Source: Lucifuga dentata (taxonomy: Eukaryota > Chordata > Actinopteri > Ophidiiformes > Bythitidae). Taken from it: DNA of 64,000 nucleotides. This document shows positions 1 through 30,400 of the stretch, in pieces. The DNA is taken from assembly GCA_014773175.1 (NCBI GenBank), contig VXCM01003255.1:87365-151364 (forward strand), read 5' to 3'. Every line of letters begins with the position of its first letter. The first letter of the stretch is position 1. Made by a program: the position numbers and the translations under genes. A model generated the notes under the pieces. The model did no database searches, was not told the origin of the DNA, and was given only the letters and a program-made list of their open reading frames with translations.

Positions 1-237
1 ACCACAAGGATTGCAGTTGTACACGTTTTTGCAACTATCGAGTCAGGGTTTAGTTTATTTCCCTGGAAATCCAGACTTGCCTTTGTGTCCCCAGGATGCT
101 GATGTGGGCTAAATGCAGATGGATACAGAGTGAATATTGCTGAACCCTTGAAGGCTGGTTTTAATGGGTTCTTATTGGCGGTTGGGCGTTGGTGTGTTGC
201 TTCTCAATAGTAACTCCAAAGCTTTTTCTTGCATGAA

Positions 238-291
<54 letters not shown>

Positions 292-314
292 NCCAAAGCT
301 TTTTCTTGCATGAA

Positions 315-358
<44 letters not shown>

Positions 359-1281
359 GATATGTTCATCTAGGCATGACTTACATCGATTCCAGCCTTC
401 CTGCTTGTTGTAACTGCAAAATTCTTCACTAAATTATGTTAGGCTGTTGTCATGGCTGCTTTCTTACGCTAAACATTCCACTCAGGGGGAAAATACAACA
501 GTTACTACTGCTGCTGTACCTCACTATCATGCTGGATCCAGTGCTCGTCACAAGAGGACGACACACGCGTACAGATACCTTACATATACAGTACACAAAT
601 ACATGCACATACACAGAGGACACATTCAGAGCCCTCCACAAGTATGAGCAACCTTGGTAAATGAAAGCAAAGTGGGCTGTGATTTAAAAAAAAAAAAAAA
701 AAAANAAAAAAAAAAAAAAAATACATAAGTGAAAGGAAAAAGAAATTCTTATCACGAAACAAATATTTTTCTCAATCGGCTTGGCGGCAACTGATCGTAG
801 TTTTGGAGACTTTCTGACCCCAAGATCCAACTAACATCTGCAATTTTCCAGCTGTGATCCTTGGAGCTTTGGCCATTTAACCATCCTCATCACTGTGCGT
901 GGGCTCAATATCGACACACATCCTCTTCCAGGCCTATGAAAATATATTTGTTTCATGATACCAATTTCTTTTTCCTTTCAATTATTTTACTTTAATTAAA
1001 GGTTATATTTTTGTTAATATTTTGAATGNTCTTTTTCCTTTCAATTATTTTACTTTAATTAAAGGTTATATTTTTGTTAATATTTTGAATGAAAGCTCAA
1101 GAGGATAAACATAAAGGCATTTTCCCTTTAATTACTACTGAAAATGAATGAAGGGTTATGACTTTTCTGTCCTTTGTCTTCCATTCTGTTATATCTCTTT
1201 GTGTGTGTTTGTGTGTGCGCGCACACTCCCTATTTGCATATTTCACTGTAGCTAAACACAATTGCACACCTATTTTCTCAG
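1..1281 (+). other. magi3: magi3 intron upstream of WW2
   Basis: CT microsatellite, poly(A) with N at 705, and a 62-bp exact duplication around the N at 1029. No exon recognised. Confidence 0.7.
241..354. repeat. (CT)n microsatellite split by a duplicated assembly join
   Basis: Two CT tracts, each preceded by CAAAGCTTTTTCTTGCATGA, on either side of an N at 292. Probably one locus in the real genome. Confidence 0.85.
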
Positions 1282-19849
<18,568 letters not shown>

Positions 19850-21680
19850 ATTGTTTCTGAATCCCGTAGACTCGAGCTGTGCTATGTGATATTGAACAGT
19901 AACGTCAGCGTATTGTTTTGAGTTCTTCCATTTAAAAATCTTGCCATTATCATGTTCGGGCCCTGTCTAGATTTGTCTTTTCAACAAAGTCTTTTTTTGG
20001 AAGCTCATCCTTTTTATAGCATGTAGCAACTTCCCTCTGCCTTGGCTGCTGCTTCAGCATCTTCAGTGTGGGACTTAAGCATGTGTGGCATGCTCAGGCC
20101 TTGCCAGAGAGACATTATGAAACGTGAATATGTGCCAATTCTGGGAACCTCCAGTGGAACAACAACTAACAGCACTTCACTCATTACAATACATTTATTC
20201 CATACGCAAGAAAGGAGAAAGGCCCTGGTCTTCACCTGCTGTATACACAAACTGTGGCTGTTTTTATTTTGCTCTGTTATCTCCAGTCTCATTGTGGTAT
20301 ATTTTGACTTTAACTTATTCTTAGACGTTTGCTTAGTCGCATGCAGCCAGGTCCTTCTATTTGTTTTACCGCACGTGTTCTGCACACCAGTGAGGATGAT
20401 CCTGTTTCTTATTTATAATTCTCAAACTGGCAGATTTTAAATACAATCCAGCAAGCATTCAATTCACTGGGGACTCTAGACTGTTCTATGATTACAGACA
20501 TGATTCTCCTTCATACAAACAGTGTAATTGCAAAAGACCAGAAACTTGTGGTTTGAGATCTTGTTTACCATGTGTATGATAATCCAGTGTGTAATTTACT
20601 GAGATAATAGATGAATATGGACATGTAGCCATTCCACATTTTGATATAGACTTCAAAGATTTGTGCCATGTTATCTGAGCTTTCACCATTTTGTGGTAGG
20701 AGTTACCATGGGTCTTTGTAGTTCATAAAATGTATAGGTAATGTGCAAACTGCTACTGTATATTTACCAAATGTTTGCATTTGCTAAAAAAAAAAAGAAA
20801 AACAAAAAGTGTCTCATTTGTGAAATATAATATATATTTGAAATATGTCATGTTTTTCAGATTATAACTTTAAGATATCTATTGAATTCCACTGCACTGC
20901 ATTTGCCCTTGTAGCATTACAGAATGACTAAGAGCTGTATTTAATTTGTGATGTTGACTTGCTACTGGTACTTTGCCATTTTATTATTTTTTTTAAAACA
21001 CTGTTTCTTTTTGCTAAAATATTGATTGTCAAAGGCTAAAATGGCAGTTGATATAATACTGTGCAATTTCTGACTCATGTCCCTAGTGGCATTTTAGCTT
21101 CGCTTGTTAAGAAAAGAATAGTAAGGGTTTAAAATCTATATGTCAGTCCTGTTGTATGATTATGTACCAGGGTAGTTTGAAGGATAATAGACTGTAGAGA
21201 ACAACATGTTGGTTTACTGAGGGATTGAATGTGCTGCTGATTGAAAAAGCAGGTATGCAGAGATTTCGTCTTCTTACCATTTTCCAAGGTTAACAAGAAG
21301 GGTACTTATTAGAGCTCATATCTCCACAAAGGCTGAACCAGCCCTGATCAAGTTTCACTTATAGTAATAATACACTTGCCTAATGACAAAGATCAAAATA
21401 AGTCTGTTGCTTATTTGTTATAAGAAACAGTAGTTTTATCCAGATCTGGACTAAATTGCACCTATTGATATTTGAAATATTACTTTTGAAGAAATTGACA
21501 AAATATTGAAATACGCCCTATCTTGTATTGTTAAGAAATTATTTTTAAAATGCCCCTGAATCTAAATTTGGATCTGCAACAAAATCTTCCTAATATGAAT
21601 AAACCACCATGTCAACAGACATGGACACATACTGTAACCTCCTTGGCAGAGGTACTTAAACTGATCTTGATTAAATTGAT

Positions 21681-21728
<48 letters not shown>

Positions 21729-22560
21729 GTTTAACTTTGATTAAAAATAATAATAATTAGGGACCTCTGCTCTAAAATCCTAGAAAGGGAGATGTACATA
21801 ACACTCAGAATACCTGCTTATACAATATATAAATATACCTTACAATATATTTAAATAAGCTCAGGGACACAGTATGGTAGCAAATGTGTGATAAACACAT
21901 GATAAGCAACAGTCAAACTGTGTTAAAGCATTAATAAAACACAGACGCTAGCCTGTGATTGTATAAATGGGTTTTCAGGTTAAAAATCACTAGTGGATGA
22001 GCTTTGAGCCAATCAGCAGTAGGTTTTGTGCAATAGTTTGGTCAGTTGAATGAGTAAATCCAATCCTAACCGTTAGGTGCAGGCAGTACACGCTGGTCCA
22101 GAATCAGATGTTGCCCTTCCTATTGTGTGTTCCCTGCACTTTCATGTTCCTCTTTATGCTTTTATTTGGATCATTTCATATCTCATCTATGTATCATACT
22201 GTGGCCTTGCATCGCTTCATTAGAATTAAAATCCTTGTTGTATCTTCTACATTATGTAGGACCAGTATGTAAATGTTTGTACATTGTACAGCACCTTTAT
22301 AAATACCTGCTGAGTGCTCTTTCGGGAAAAAGAATAGAGGTATATTAAAATCGCTCCATTATTTTTTTATGTCAAAAAAAAAAAAAAAAGNAAAAAAAAA
22401 AAAAAAAAGGAGGAAGAAAATATTTAAAAATGTATTGAAATGGATAAGCTTTGACCTTGACATGGTGTTCCGTTCATGCACTGAAAAATAAAGTTTTACT
22501 GAAAACACTCTCTCAGCCTGTTTTGAAATAAAACTGAGATATGGGCTAAAATTGTGCAAG
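19850..22560 (+). other. magi3: magi3 3'UTR (end approximate)
   Basis: AT-rich non-coding sequence after the stop, with no convincing frame. AATAAA hexamers occur at 22487-22492 and 22527-22532, followed by divergent intergenic sequence, so the transcript probably ends near 22.5 kb. It includes a TG microsatellite (about 21691-21720) and an N-containing poly(A) at 22375-22408. Confidence 0.45.
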
Positions 22561-25497
22561 TCTTGTACTGAATTGAACTGTATGCCATTGCATCATCCTC
22601 AGAATTGTTGTTAGATCTGTCATGTGTAGATGTGTAGATTACATCTAATACATTGCACACTAAAAGTCCACAAATTCTGAATTCATATTACCAAGCAACA
22701 TAAACCTGTTCCTATGGTCGATTTCCCGTTGTCATGGCAGCTGACAACTTTCAGTATAGAAGTAGGAGAGTGCTTGACTGCAAGAAAACTGTATGTTTCA
22801 AATACAGCAGAAAGCTCAGCGGCAGCTTATGATACATACATGTCATGTCCATTAAATGTTCATACAGTAGCACGACTCATAGGGCCAATTATAGACTAAG
22901 GCCGTATATAAAATCTGTTTAAAGCACTAGAAAAATTATCAGACTGGTCTCAAGTTCTCATCAAACCCCAGTTTCTTTAACAATATAAATTATAAAGTAA
23001 CAACTTTTGGTTTGCATAATTAGCTAGTATACTTTATATTGCACGTAGACCTGAAACACATCTATGATCACATAACATACTGACTGAAATGTAACTGAGA
23101 CATGAATTAAAACTAATACAGTTGTTTAGTTTTATTCCAGAATTACTCATGCACTTTTTCTTGAAGTATCTGTGAATTGAAATTTGATTGACTGTATTGG
23201 ACTTGTACAAGCAGAGGTCTCTATCATAGTGAATCTTACTTTGTTATGGTTTGTTAGGGTTTGCTTCTGTAATTTTCTGAAGTTGCCACCATCCCAGTCC
23301 TACAATTCCACATCTGGGAGCTTCCAGCTGCAACCACAGACCTCTACATATCCCTGACCAGCTAAGGATTCAGTCTATCTCAAGCAATTTCATCCAGGTT
23401 CACAAAAGCTCTGTTCTTGGCTGCCCAAAAAAAAAAAAAAAAAAAAAAAATACTCCATAGCTATTATGATGCCGTAAGCTCATCAGAACAAGATCCAAGT
23501 AAAGCCTTTTTCATATTTGAGAATATGAAAGTGTCAAAGGCCAAATGTGGTGAGTTGGTTGGGCACCGAACTAGTGCAAAACCACTACCATTATATTAGC
23601 CATGTGACAAGTGATGTTTGTGTGGGCTTCAATCCGTTATCAAACATCCATTATTACATGAAAAAATCTTGATGCGGTTGTAGAAGGGCACTGAACAGAT
23701 GCAGTGCTGAATGACATATTGTGCTGTTTGAAATGTTTCAAAAATGTTTGTAAAACTGTAAAGTAGACACATCTCATTTTCTATTTCAGGCATGGAAATG
23801 TGGACCTCATTTGATGGGAAATGTTTCAAAAAGGCCATGAAACAGATTATCAAGTTACAGTGAAAATATGTTGTGGAAGTTGACTTGGCATCATCAGAGG
23901 TGCTCCACTTGTCTTTGACCTTTAAACCTGTGCAGACATTTTTATTTTAGTTTGTTTTCTTTTTTTTCCCAGTACAGACACTTACATCTGTGAAATACAA
24001 TGGAAAATAAGGTTTTTCAATTATATTTTATGATATCTTACATGTATTGTACAGCTACATGGATCTGTATATGTAGTTTGGTATGAAAGCAGCTATATAC
24101 TGTACTGTATTTCCCAAATTAATTAGGCGTCTGCCTTTTTGTGTGGTTTTACATCGTCAGTTTATCTTTACACCACTAGATGGCGTATACCCATTGTAGG
24201 GTTTTTTCTGAAGCATATGAGGCACATGTCAATTTTATTGTAGAAAGCTTAAACAAATTCCTTCCTCAGTCAGTGATTTTTTTTTTTTTAAANTTTTTTT
24301 TTTTTTTTTTAACAATGATTTAACTCTAAAGCTTTTTTCTTTATTGAAAACAAATATCAGAGCAATAAATCAAAGTTATCAAAATTATGATTTATCTCAG
24401 GTTTATCACCCTTGCAATAACTGCTTTCATTTATAGGATAATATATATATTTTTTTTTTTTATGCGGATCAAGATCAGAATTTTCCCAAAATGAAAACAG
24501 TCAAATGGTAACAGCTTTGGAGAGCTGTAAATTTTGTGCATGTCACTACTTTACAGCAAACCTTCAAAATGCCGAGCATGAGAAAGGCAGATGAACTATG
24601 CAGCAGTGAACTAATACACATCAGATATGAGGAGCAGCAGATGAATTCTTCGGGTTGGCTGTTGGGGAGGGAGGTCACGTGAACAGGGTGTTTGGAGAGA
24701 TAAGAAAAGCAGACTCTGCTACAGCTCATGAAGACTTTTAAAGTAAGTAAATGTCTGACATGGAAACCAATTCATTCTTGTGAGCCCCTTAAAAGGACAT
24801 GAGGCAGAAAACAAATTTTTACAGGTTAAAATTTTATTGGCTTTGCAGTTTGAGCAGAGTGGAGGCCTGCTCCACTCACTAATCAGCCAAACCAGTGAGA
24901 CCTGGATTTCCTTTCTATGTCCTCCTTGTCAAGTTTTCCTATGTGGTGATCAGCATCAAAAATATCATCTGATATCATCGTGTTTCTTTGCTCGTCCAGA
25001 ATTAAACATTGATGAGAACAGATCCAGGCCACTGAAATCTGTTGACTTTTTGTTGCTGGGTTTCTGAGTAACACCTTGTGGGTTTCTCAGGCAACACTGG
25101 GTTGTGGATAATAATGAAGGCCCCTGTCAACAAACTTGTGTGGTTGGGAATGGGAGTTGGAGTGAACGCCTTGGAATTTACATTAGAAGCAGTGTGAGGC
25201 AATGAGGCTCAAGCCCAGCTGCNTTTTTTTTTTTTTGTAGTAAACTGTGGAATGTATCCATGACAACAGGCCAACCAAAGAAAATGACTCAGACTTTTAA
25301 ATGTTACATAAAACACTAAACGTCTTAATCTGCATCTTAGCTGCCACAAGAGACCTTATTTTAGTCCCTTTTTTTATTATTATTATTTCTGCTTGGCCTC
25401 ATGTTTGTTTTTTGCTCCATGGCTCATCTTATTGGTTGTTGTTTTTATCTATTCTTAAGTCTTATTTTCCTTCGTAAAGCAGCTTAACTCAAGTTAC

Positions 25498-25530
<33 letters not shown>

Positions 25531-25533
25531 TAG

Positions 25534-25597
<64 letters not shown>

Positions 25598-25745
25598 GAA
25601 TTTTCAATATGAATTTTCAATATGATTTCATCATTCTGATCAGTTTCACCACGTCCTGTGTAAGAAGCTTACACTTTCTCTCGTGTGCTTTATTATGAGG
25701 TAATCCTTTTTGAAGAGATGGGGAGTGAACACCCGTAAGTTTTTT

Positions 25746-25781
<36 letters not shown>

Positions 25782-27189
25782 TCCTTTTTTAAGGCACACC
25801 CATTCCCTTTTTCCTCTTGTATCACATCAGGAGATATCTCTGCTTCAAACACTATGCGATCACTCTAAGCTGTATTCAGACTGATATTTTGGTTATTTGC
25901 TGCGCATTTAAATGAAAACTCCATGTTTAACTGAGGCGTTCAAGTGTTAGCAGCTGTATTTATGTGCTTTTTGTTTTCTCTCTCTCTCTCTTTTCCCCTG
26001 TAAGAATTCTGCCAATGCCTGTTTTCAATTCTGTCCGGATAATGACGCTGGAGTGCTATGTTTTACTAAGTCTGGTTTTAAACTTCCTATTCTTCCTTTC
26101 AAAATAAAACAGCGTGTTACTCCCCCCCCCCCCCCNCCCCCCCCCCCCGATAAAATTATGTGCCAAAGTGTGAGTGTAAATTTCGTATTTACGATCAGTG
26201 TATTAATTTCGATTGTTTGGCAGCATACCTTTGCTCTGCTGAAGAAATTACATTTAGTGTGTTTTTCATAATGGTGAGGAAAAAAGTATTTTACTCAGAA
26301 TTATACTAATTAGAAGGCCTTGATACACTGTCTTTTACTTTTACATATGCTTTATATTCTGGAGACTTCTGATGGGTATGTTATTGTTGCTCACAACTAA
26401 AAACTATATTGAATATATGCATGTGACTGTGAGCTCAATCTTCATGACCACAGTGAATTCTGTATGTTGAATACTATATCATGATGAGGAAATCTTTTTC
26501 TGTTATTGGGCATATTCTGTAAGAATTAATTAGTTGAGGTTTCAGTGGATAATCAGAAATAACAGAGAGTCATTAAGACTGTGAAGTAATTTTTTAGAGA
26601 ATCTTTAACAAATGTGTGCAGATTTCATCCAGGTGCGTAAGTTTATTTATTTTTATCCTGTTTATTTTTTACAAAGAAGGAAAAAACTAAAAATACAAAA
26701 AAAAATTCTCTCGCCCTATGACCGCTGGGATAAGGCAAACATATACAAACAATATACACCCAGTGGATAAAGGGGGGGAAACAATACAAAAATAAATAAA
26801 TAAATAGGAGAGGGCAGCAGTCCTGAATTAGGAATGAAATAAAATAAAAGTCTTAATTGTAGCAGAGTTCAAAAAGAACCTCAAAAAAAATACTGGTATT
26901 CACAAAATCAACACAGCTTCAAATGTACCATAAACAGTTGCCAAACCTTATTGAAGTAATCTAATCTATCATTTTGTAAATGTCTTATTCTTTCAAGGTG
27001 ACAAAAGTGGATTAGTTCATTAATCCATTGTTAGATGTGGGGACATCCTTCTTTTTCAATATCTGAGAATGAGGTTTTTTTTTTTCTTTGTTTTTTTTTA
27101 ATAAAGTTTATTTTGCGTACTAACAGTTTTAGCTTTGGCAACTCCAATATGATAACGAGTCTAGTTTATTCTGAAAGCAAAAATAGCTG
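22561..27189. other. Intergenic between magi3 and the CD46-like gene
   Basis: AT-rich; poly(T)/poly(A)/poly(C) N joins at 24293, 25223 and 26136, and microsatellites at 25.5-25.8 kb. No convincing gene. Confidence 0.6.
25496..25597. repeat. Compound (TA)n-(GA)n-(GATA)n microsatellite
   Basis: TA units, then GA, then about 15 TAGA/GATA units. A (CTTT)n tract follows at 25744-25783. Confidence 0.95.
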
Positions 27190-27364
27190 ACATCCGGTGT
27201 ATTAGTGAACTTGACCGTAGTTGTAAAGACGCGAGGTGCATTTATGGGTCAGTATCTGCCGGCAGCGGAGCGGAGCGACGGTCCCGTCTCCGGTTATTCC
27301 GAAGAGTTTGAACTGGAAAAAGTGCGTGAATCTATATTGTTTTGAGTCCTGTTGCAGAGCCGGT
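27190..27364 (+). promoter_or_regulatory. 5'UTR / proximal promoter of the CD46-like gene
   Basis: A locally CpG-rich stretch (GCCGGCAGCGGAGCGGAGCG and CCCGTCTCCGG) in otherwise AT-rich DNA, directly before the ATG at 27365. No TATA box is obvious; the transcription start is not determined. Confidence 0.45.
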
Positions 27365-27449
27365 ATGGAAGTTTTACTGGACACCTTTGGAAGGCGAATG
27401 GTTCAAACTGCGCTGTTAATCTACCTCTTTGTCCTAGCAGCAGCAGCAG
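27365..27449 (+). CDS. CD46-like gene, exon 1: signal peptide
   Basis: MEVLLDTFGRRMVQTALLIY then LFVLAAAA: a basic n-region and hydrophobic core of a secretion signal, ending in phase 1 at gtcagt. A second Met after GRR could also serve as the start; both give a signal peptide. Confidence 0.75.
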
Positions 27450-30400
27450 GTCAGTAAACGCTTCTATAGCCTTGTAACGTTAAAGGTGTTGATGTTTATC
27501 AGTCTACCGAGTCATATGAGAGTTTAAGCATCAATAGCCAGACTGTGTTTTTATCCACCACACTGAGAAAATATGATGCTGTAATATGGCAGAAAAAATC
27601 AAATGTCAGGTTTTTGCAAAGATATATCTGAAATTCAGCCACAGCAGAAGAATTAAAAAAAAAAAAAAAAAAANTAAAAAAAAAAAAAAAAAAAGTAGGT
27701 AACGATAAGTCATTGTAAAGTTAATGAAAATGTTTTAGTTGAGTTATGAAAAACTTTAAAGTAATTCTACATGTCACAGAAAACAGCTAGTGAACAGTTA
27801 TACAGCAGCTACCAGGGAATTATTTATTTATTGGTTTATTTGACAGGGGCAATGCACATTAATAAACATTCTTGTAAATGAGCCAGAATTAGCCAAAAGG
27901 CTATAGGCTATTTTTCATCTGTAGTCCCTGGACAGATGTTAAATAGTTAAATAATTATGCCTCAGTATATTCAGCGACCGGCCTGTAAAATCAATAGTAA
28001 GCTGCATATAGTCTTTATTAAAATGTTATAGAAATATTATAATACCTCACACTATACATTGACCATAAAATTTACCAACCTCAAGACATATTTTATGAAT
28101 TTTGTTGTGATTCACATAGAGGTATTGATACCATGAGGCATATATAACTATAATTTGTCTGCTGTCACAGATTAGTTAATTTTGGATTAATTGTCTGAGT
28201 TTTAAGACAAAAGCTTAAATGTGCAATTTATTTAGACATTCAATCACTCTAACCAGGAATTGCATCAGGACTGAAAATGTATCCTCTTCTGCACAGCAGC
28301 CTTGCACCATCTCTATTTATAAATGACCAACTAGCCTATTTTGTCCTAATGTCCTCATTTCTCCTTATAAACCATTGCAGTTCAGCCCTTCATGTTTATT
28401 ATATTTGTAGACTTAGTAGGTATATCAGGCTTGATTTTGAAAAAAAAAAAAAAGTATCTTACTGTTGTTTGGGTCTTTTCCTTCAGCTGACTGTCCTCCA
28501 CCTCAGACAAAGGGAAATATTGTCTTAAACAATGAAGCACTTCTGATGAATGATTTTCCAGATGGCACAAAGGTCACTTATGAGTGTACTAATGGTTATG
28601 AAAGAGAAGATGGCTCTGGGACCATAACCTGCATTGATGGAACATGGACTGAATCAGATCTCAAATGCAAAAGTGAGTTCAGTCTACTGTAATTACAACT
28701 TTAAGCACATGCTGCCACTCTCACCAACCACAGTTGAGTGCCACAGCTTTATTGTGTGAGGGATAAGTACCTATGTTTGTACTTTATAGAGAAAGACTGT
28801 GGCCTCCCAAGAGATCAGCCCCATATGCGCTTTGAGTTTACTGAAGAAGGTACCCTGTTTGGTGCTTCAGTAAAAACAATTTGTGATAAAGGGTAAGTAC
28901 AAAATATGCTTTCCATTTTATTGCTGTCTGGTTTAGTTACTCATGCTTTAGGCTTCTCTTGATGGGATGTATTATGCTTTTTTTTTCTTTCTTTTTTCTT
29001 TTTGTCCCTCATTTTGTAGTTTAATATAGTTGGGACTGTGTTGAACATTGTCAAAGTTGCAAAATTTGAGGTTCATGCACAAAGAAATTCATCCAGTAAG
29101 ACAAATGCGTAGGTCCAGAGCTGCCCTGAAAGTGTTGTTCTTGATTAATTCTTTACTTCTGCGACATGTTTACATCAACATGTAACACTTTTGAATTTGC
29201 ATGTCTACACACCAAGTTAGACACACCCACAAGGTAAAGCACAAGGCTAGCAAGCGTTTGGCCTGCATCCATGTTTTGTAGTCCATGGGTGTTGCCAGCT
29301 CAGACGTGACGCAGTTGGCCAATCAGAACAGAGAGGTGGGCTTTTAGAGAAGGGACCTTATAGTGCCTGTAGGAGCCTGTTTTCACTCCATGTGGACAGT
29401 GGTGCTGCAGCAAACGAGAGTAGAAACGGCTCAGCCTGTATTTTATGCATTAAACCATAGGAAAGGTTTCAACATACACCCCGTACAGGAAAAAAAAAAA
29501 GAAAGAAAGAAAGAAAGAAAACATGGAAATCTCTATAATATGTNCCCCGTACAGGAAAAAAAAAAAGAAAGAAAGAAAGAAAGAAAACATGGAAATCTCT
29601 ATAATATGTCCTCCATAAATCTGTATTGTTACATTTTTTGGCCACTAGGTGTCCACCTAATTAATGTAAATCCAAAATTCACTATTATTTTTTCCCAGTT
29701 TTGGTTCTGAGAAAAAAATCGGGTCTTTAGATTATTGATTCTCAACTTTCCGTACCAGCTAGTTGGTGTGGACAGGTACTACAGTTGTTGTTTCTGTACA
29801 GCTACCTACTAACAGCAGAAAAGTAGTTTGATAGCAATGGGTAAGACTATATATAACACTGTATATAACTACATATTAAATGTGTGGATGTAAAAAAAAA
29901 CAGAACAGTGAGTTAAATGGATAAAAGTTCAGTGTAGTTGCTGAGTTTAGTGATGATTCTCTTTGGTTTCATCACTATGAGCATCCCTTAATTTATTAAG
30001 GCAGGTTTAAATTGCGAGGAGTAAAAGAAGTGATGGGGCAGCTTCCATGTAAATGTGCAGGAGGCATGCACTACTAGTCATGAACATTTCTACTTTTACT
30101 CTATTGTATTTAATTTGCTGTTTTGTTAACTGTCTTCTTGTTCTGCTGGGAAATAGATAAGTGATGTGATAAATTTATTCCTGGAAACAGTTTTAAAGAA
30201 GAGCCTGTAGAGCTGTTGCCAGAAAGTGATATTTCATGTTGTCATAGATTAGATATTTGGCTTTCATGTTTCAAGCAGCTACGTGCAGTTCTTGAATAAA
30301 CTAAGAATGTGGAGATAGTAGAATGTTCCAAAACTGAAAAAAGGACCTTGGAATTATCCATTACCGTTGCATTACAAAATCATATATCAGTGTCTAATCA

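Noticed and set aside
161..369. Arg-Glu repeat frames on the minus strand
   Set aside because: Translation of a CT microsatellite.
26640..27090. Possible LINE 3' end (poly-A runs and CCTATGACCGCTGGGATAAG)
   Set aside because: Could not tie it to a family or find a coding frame.
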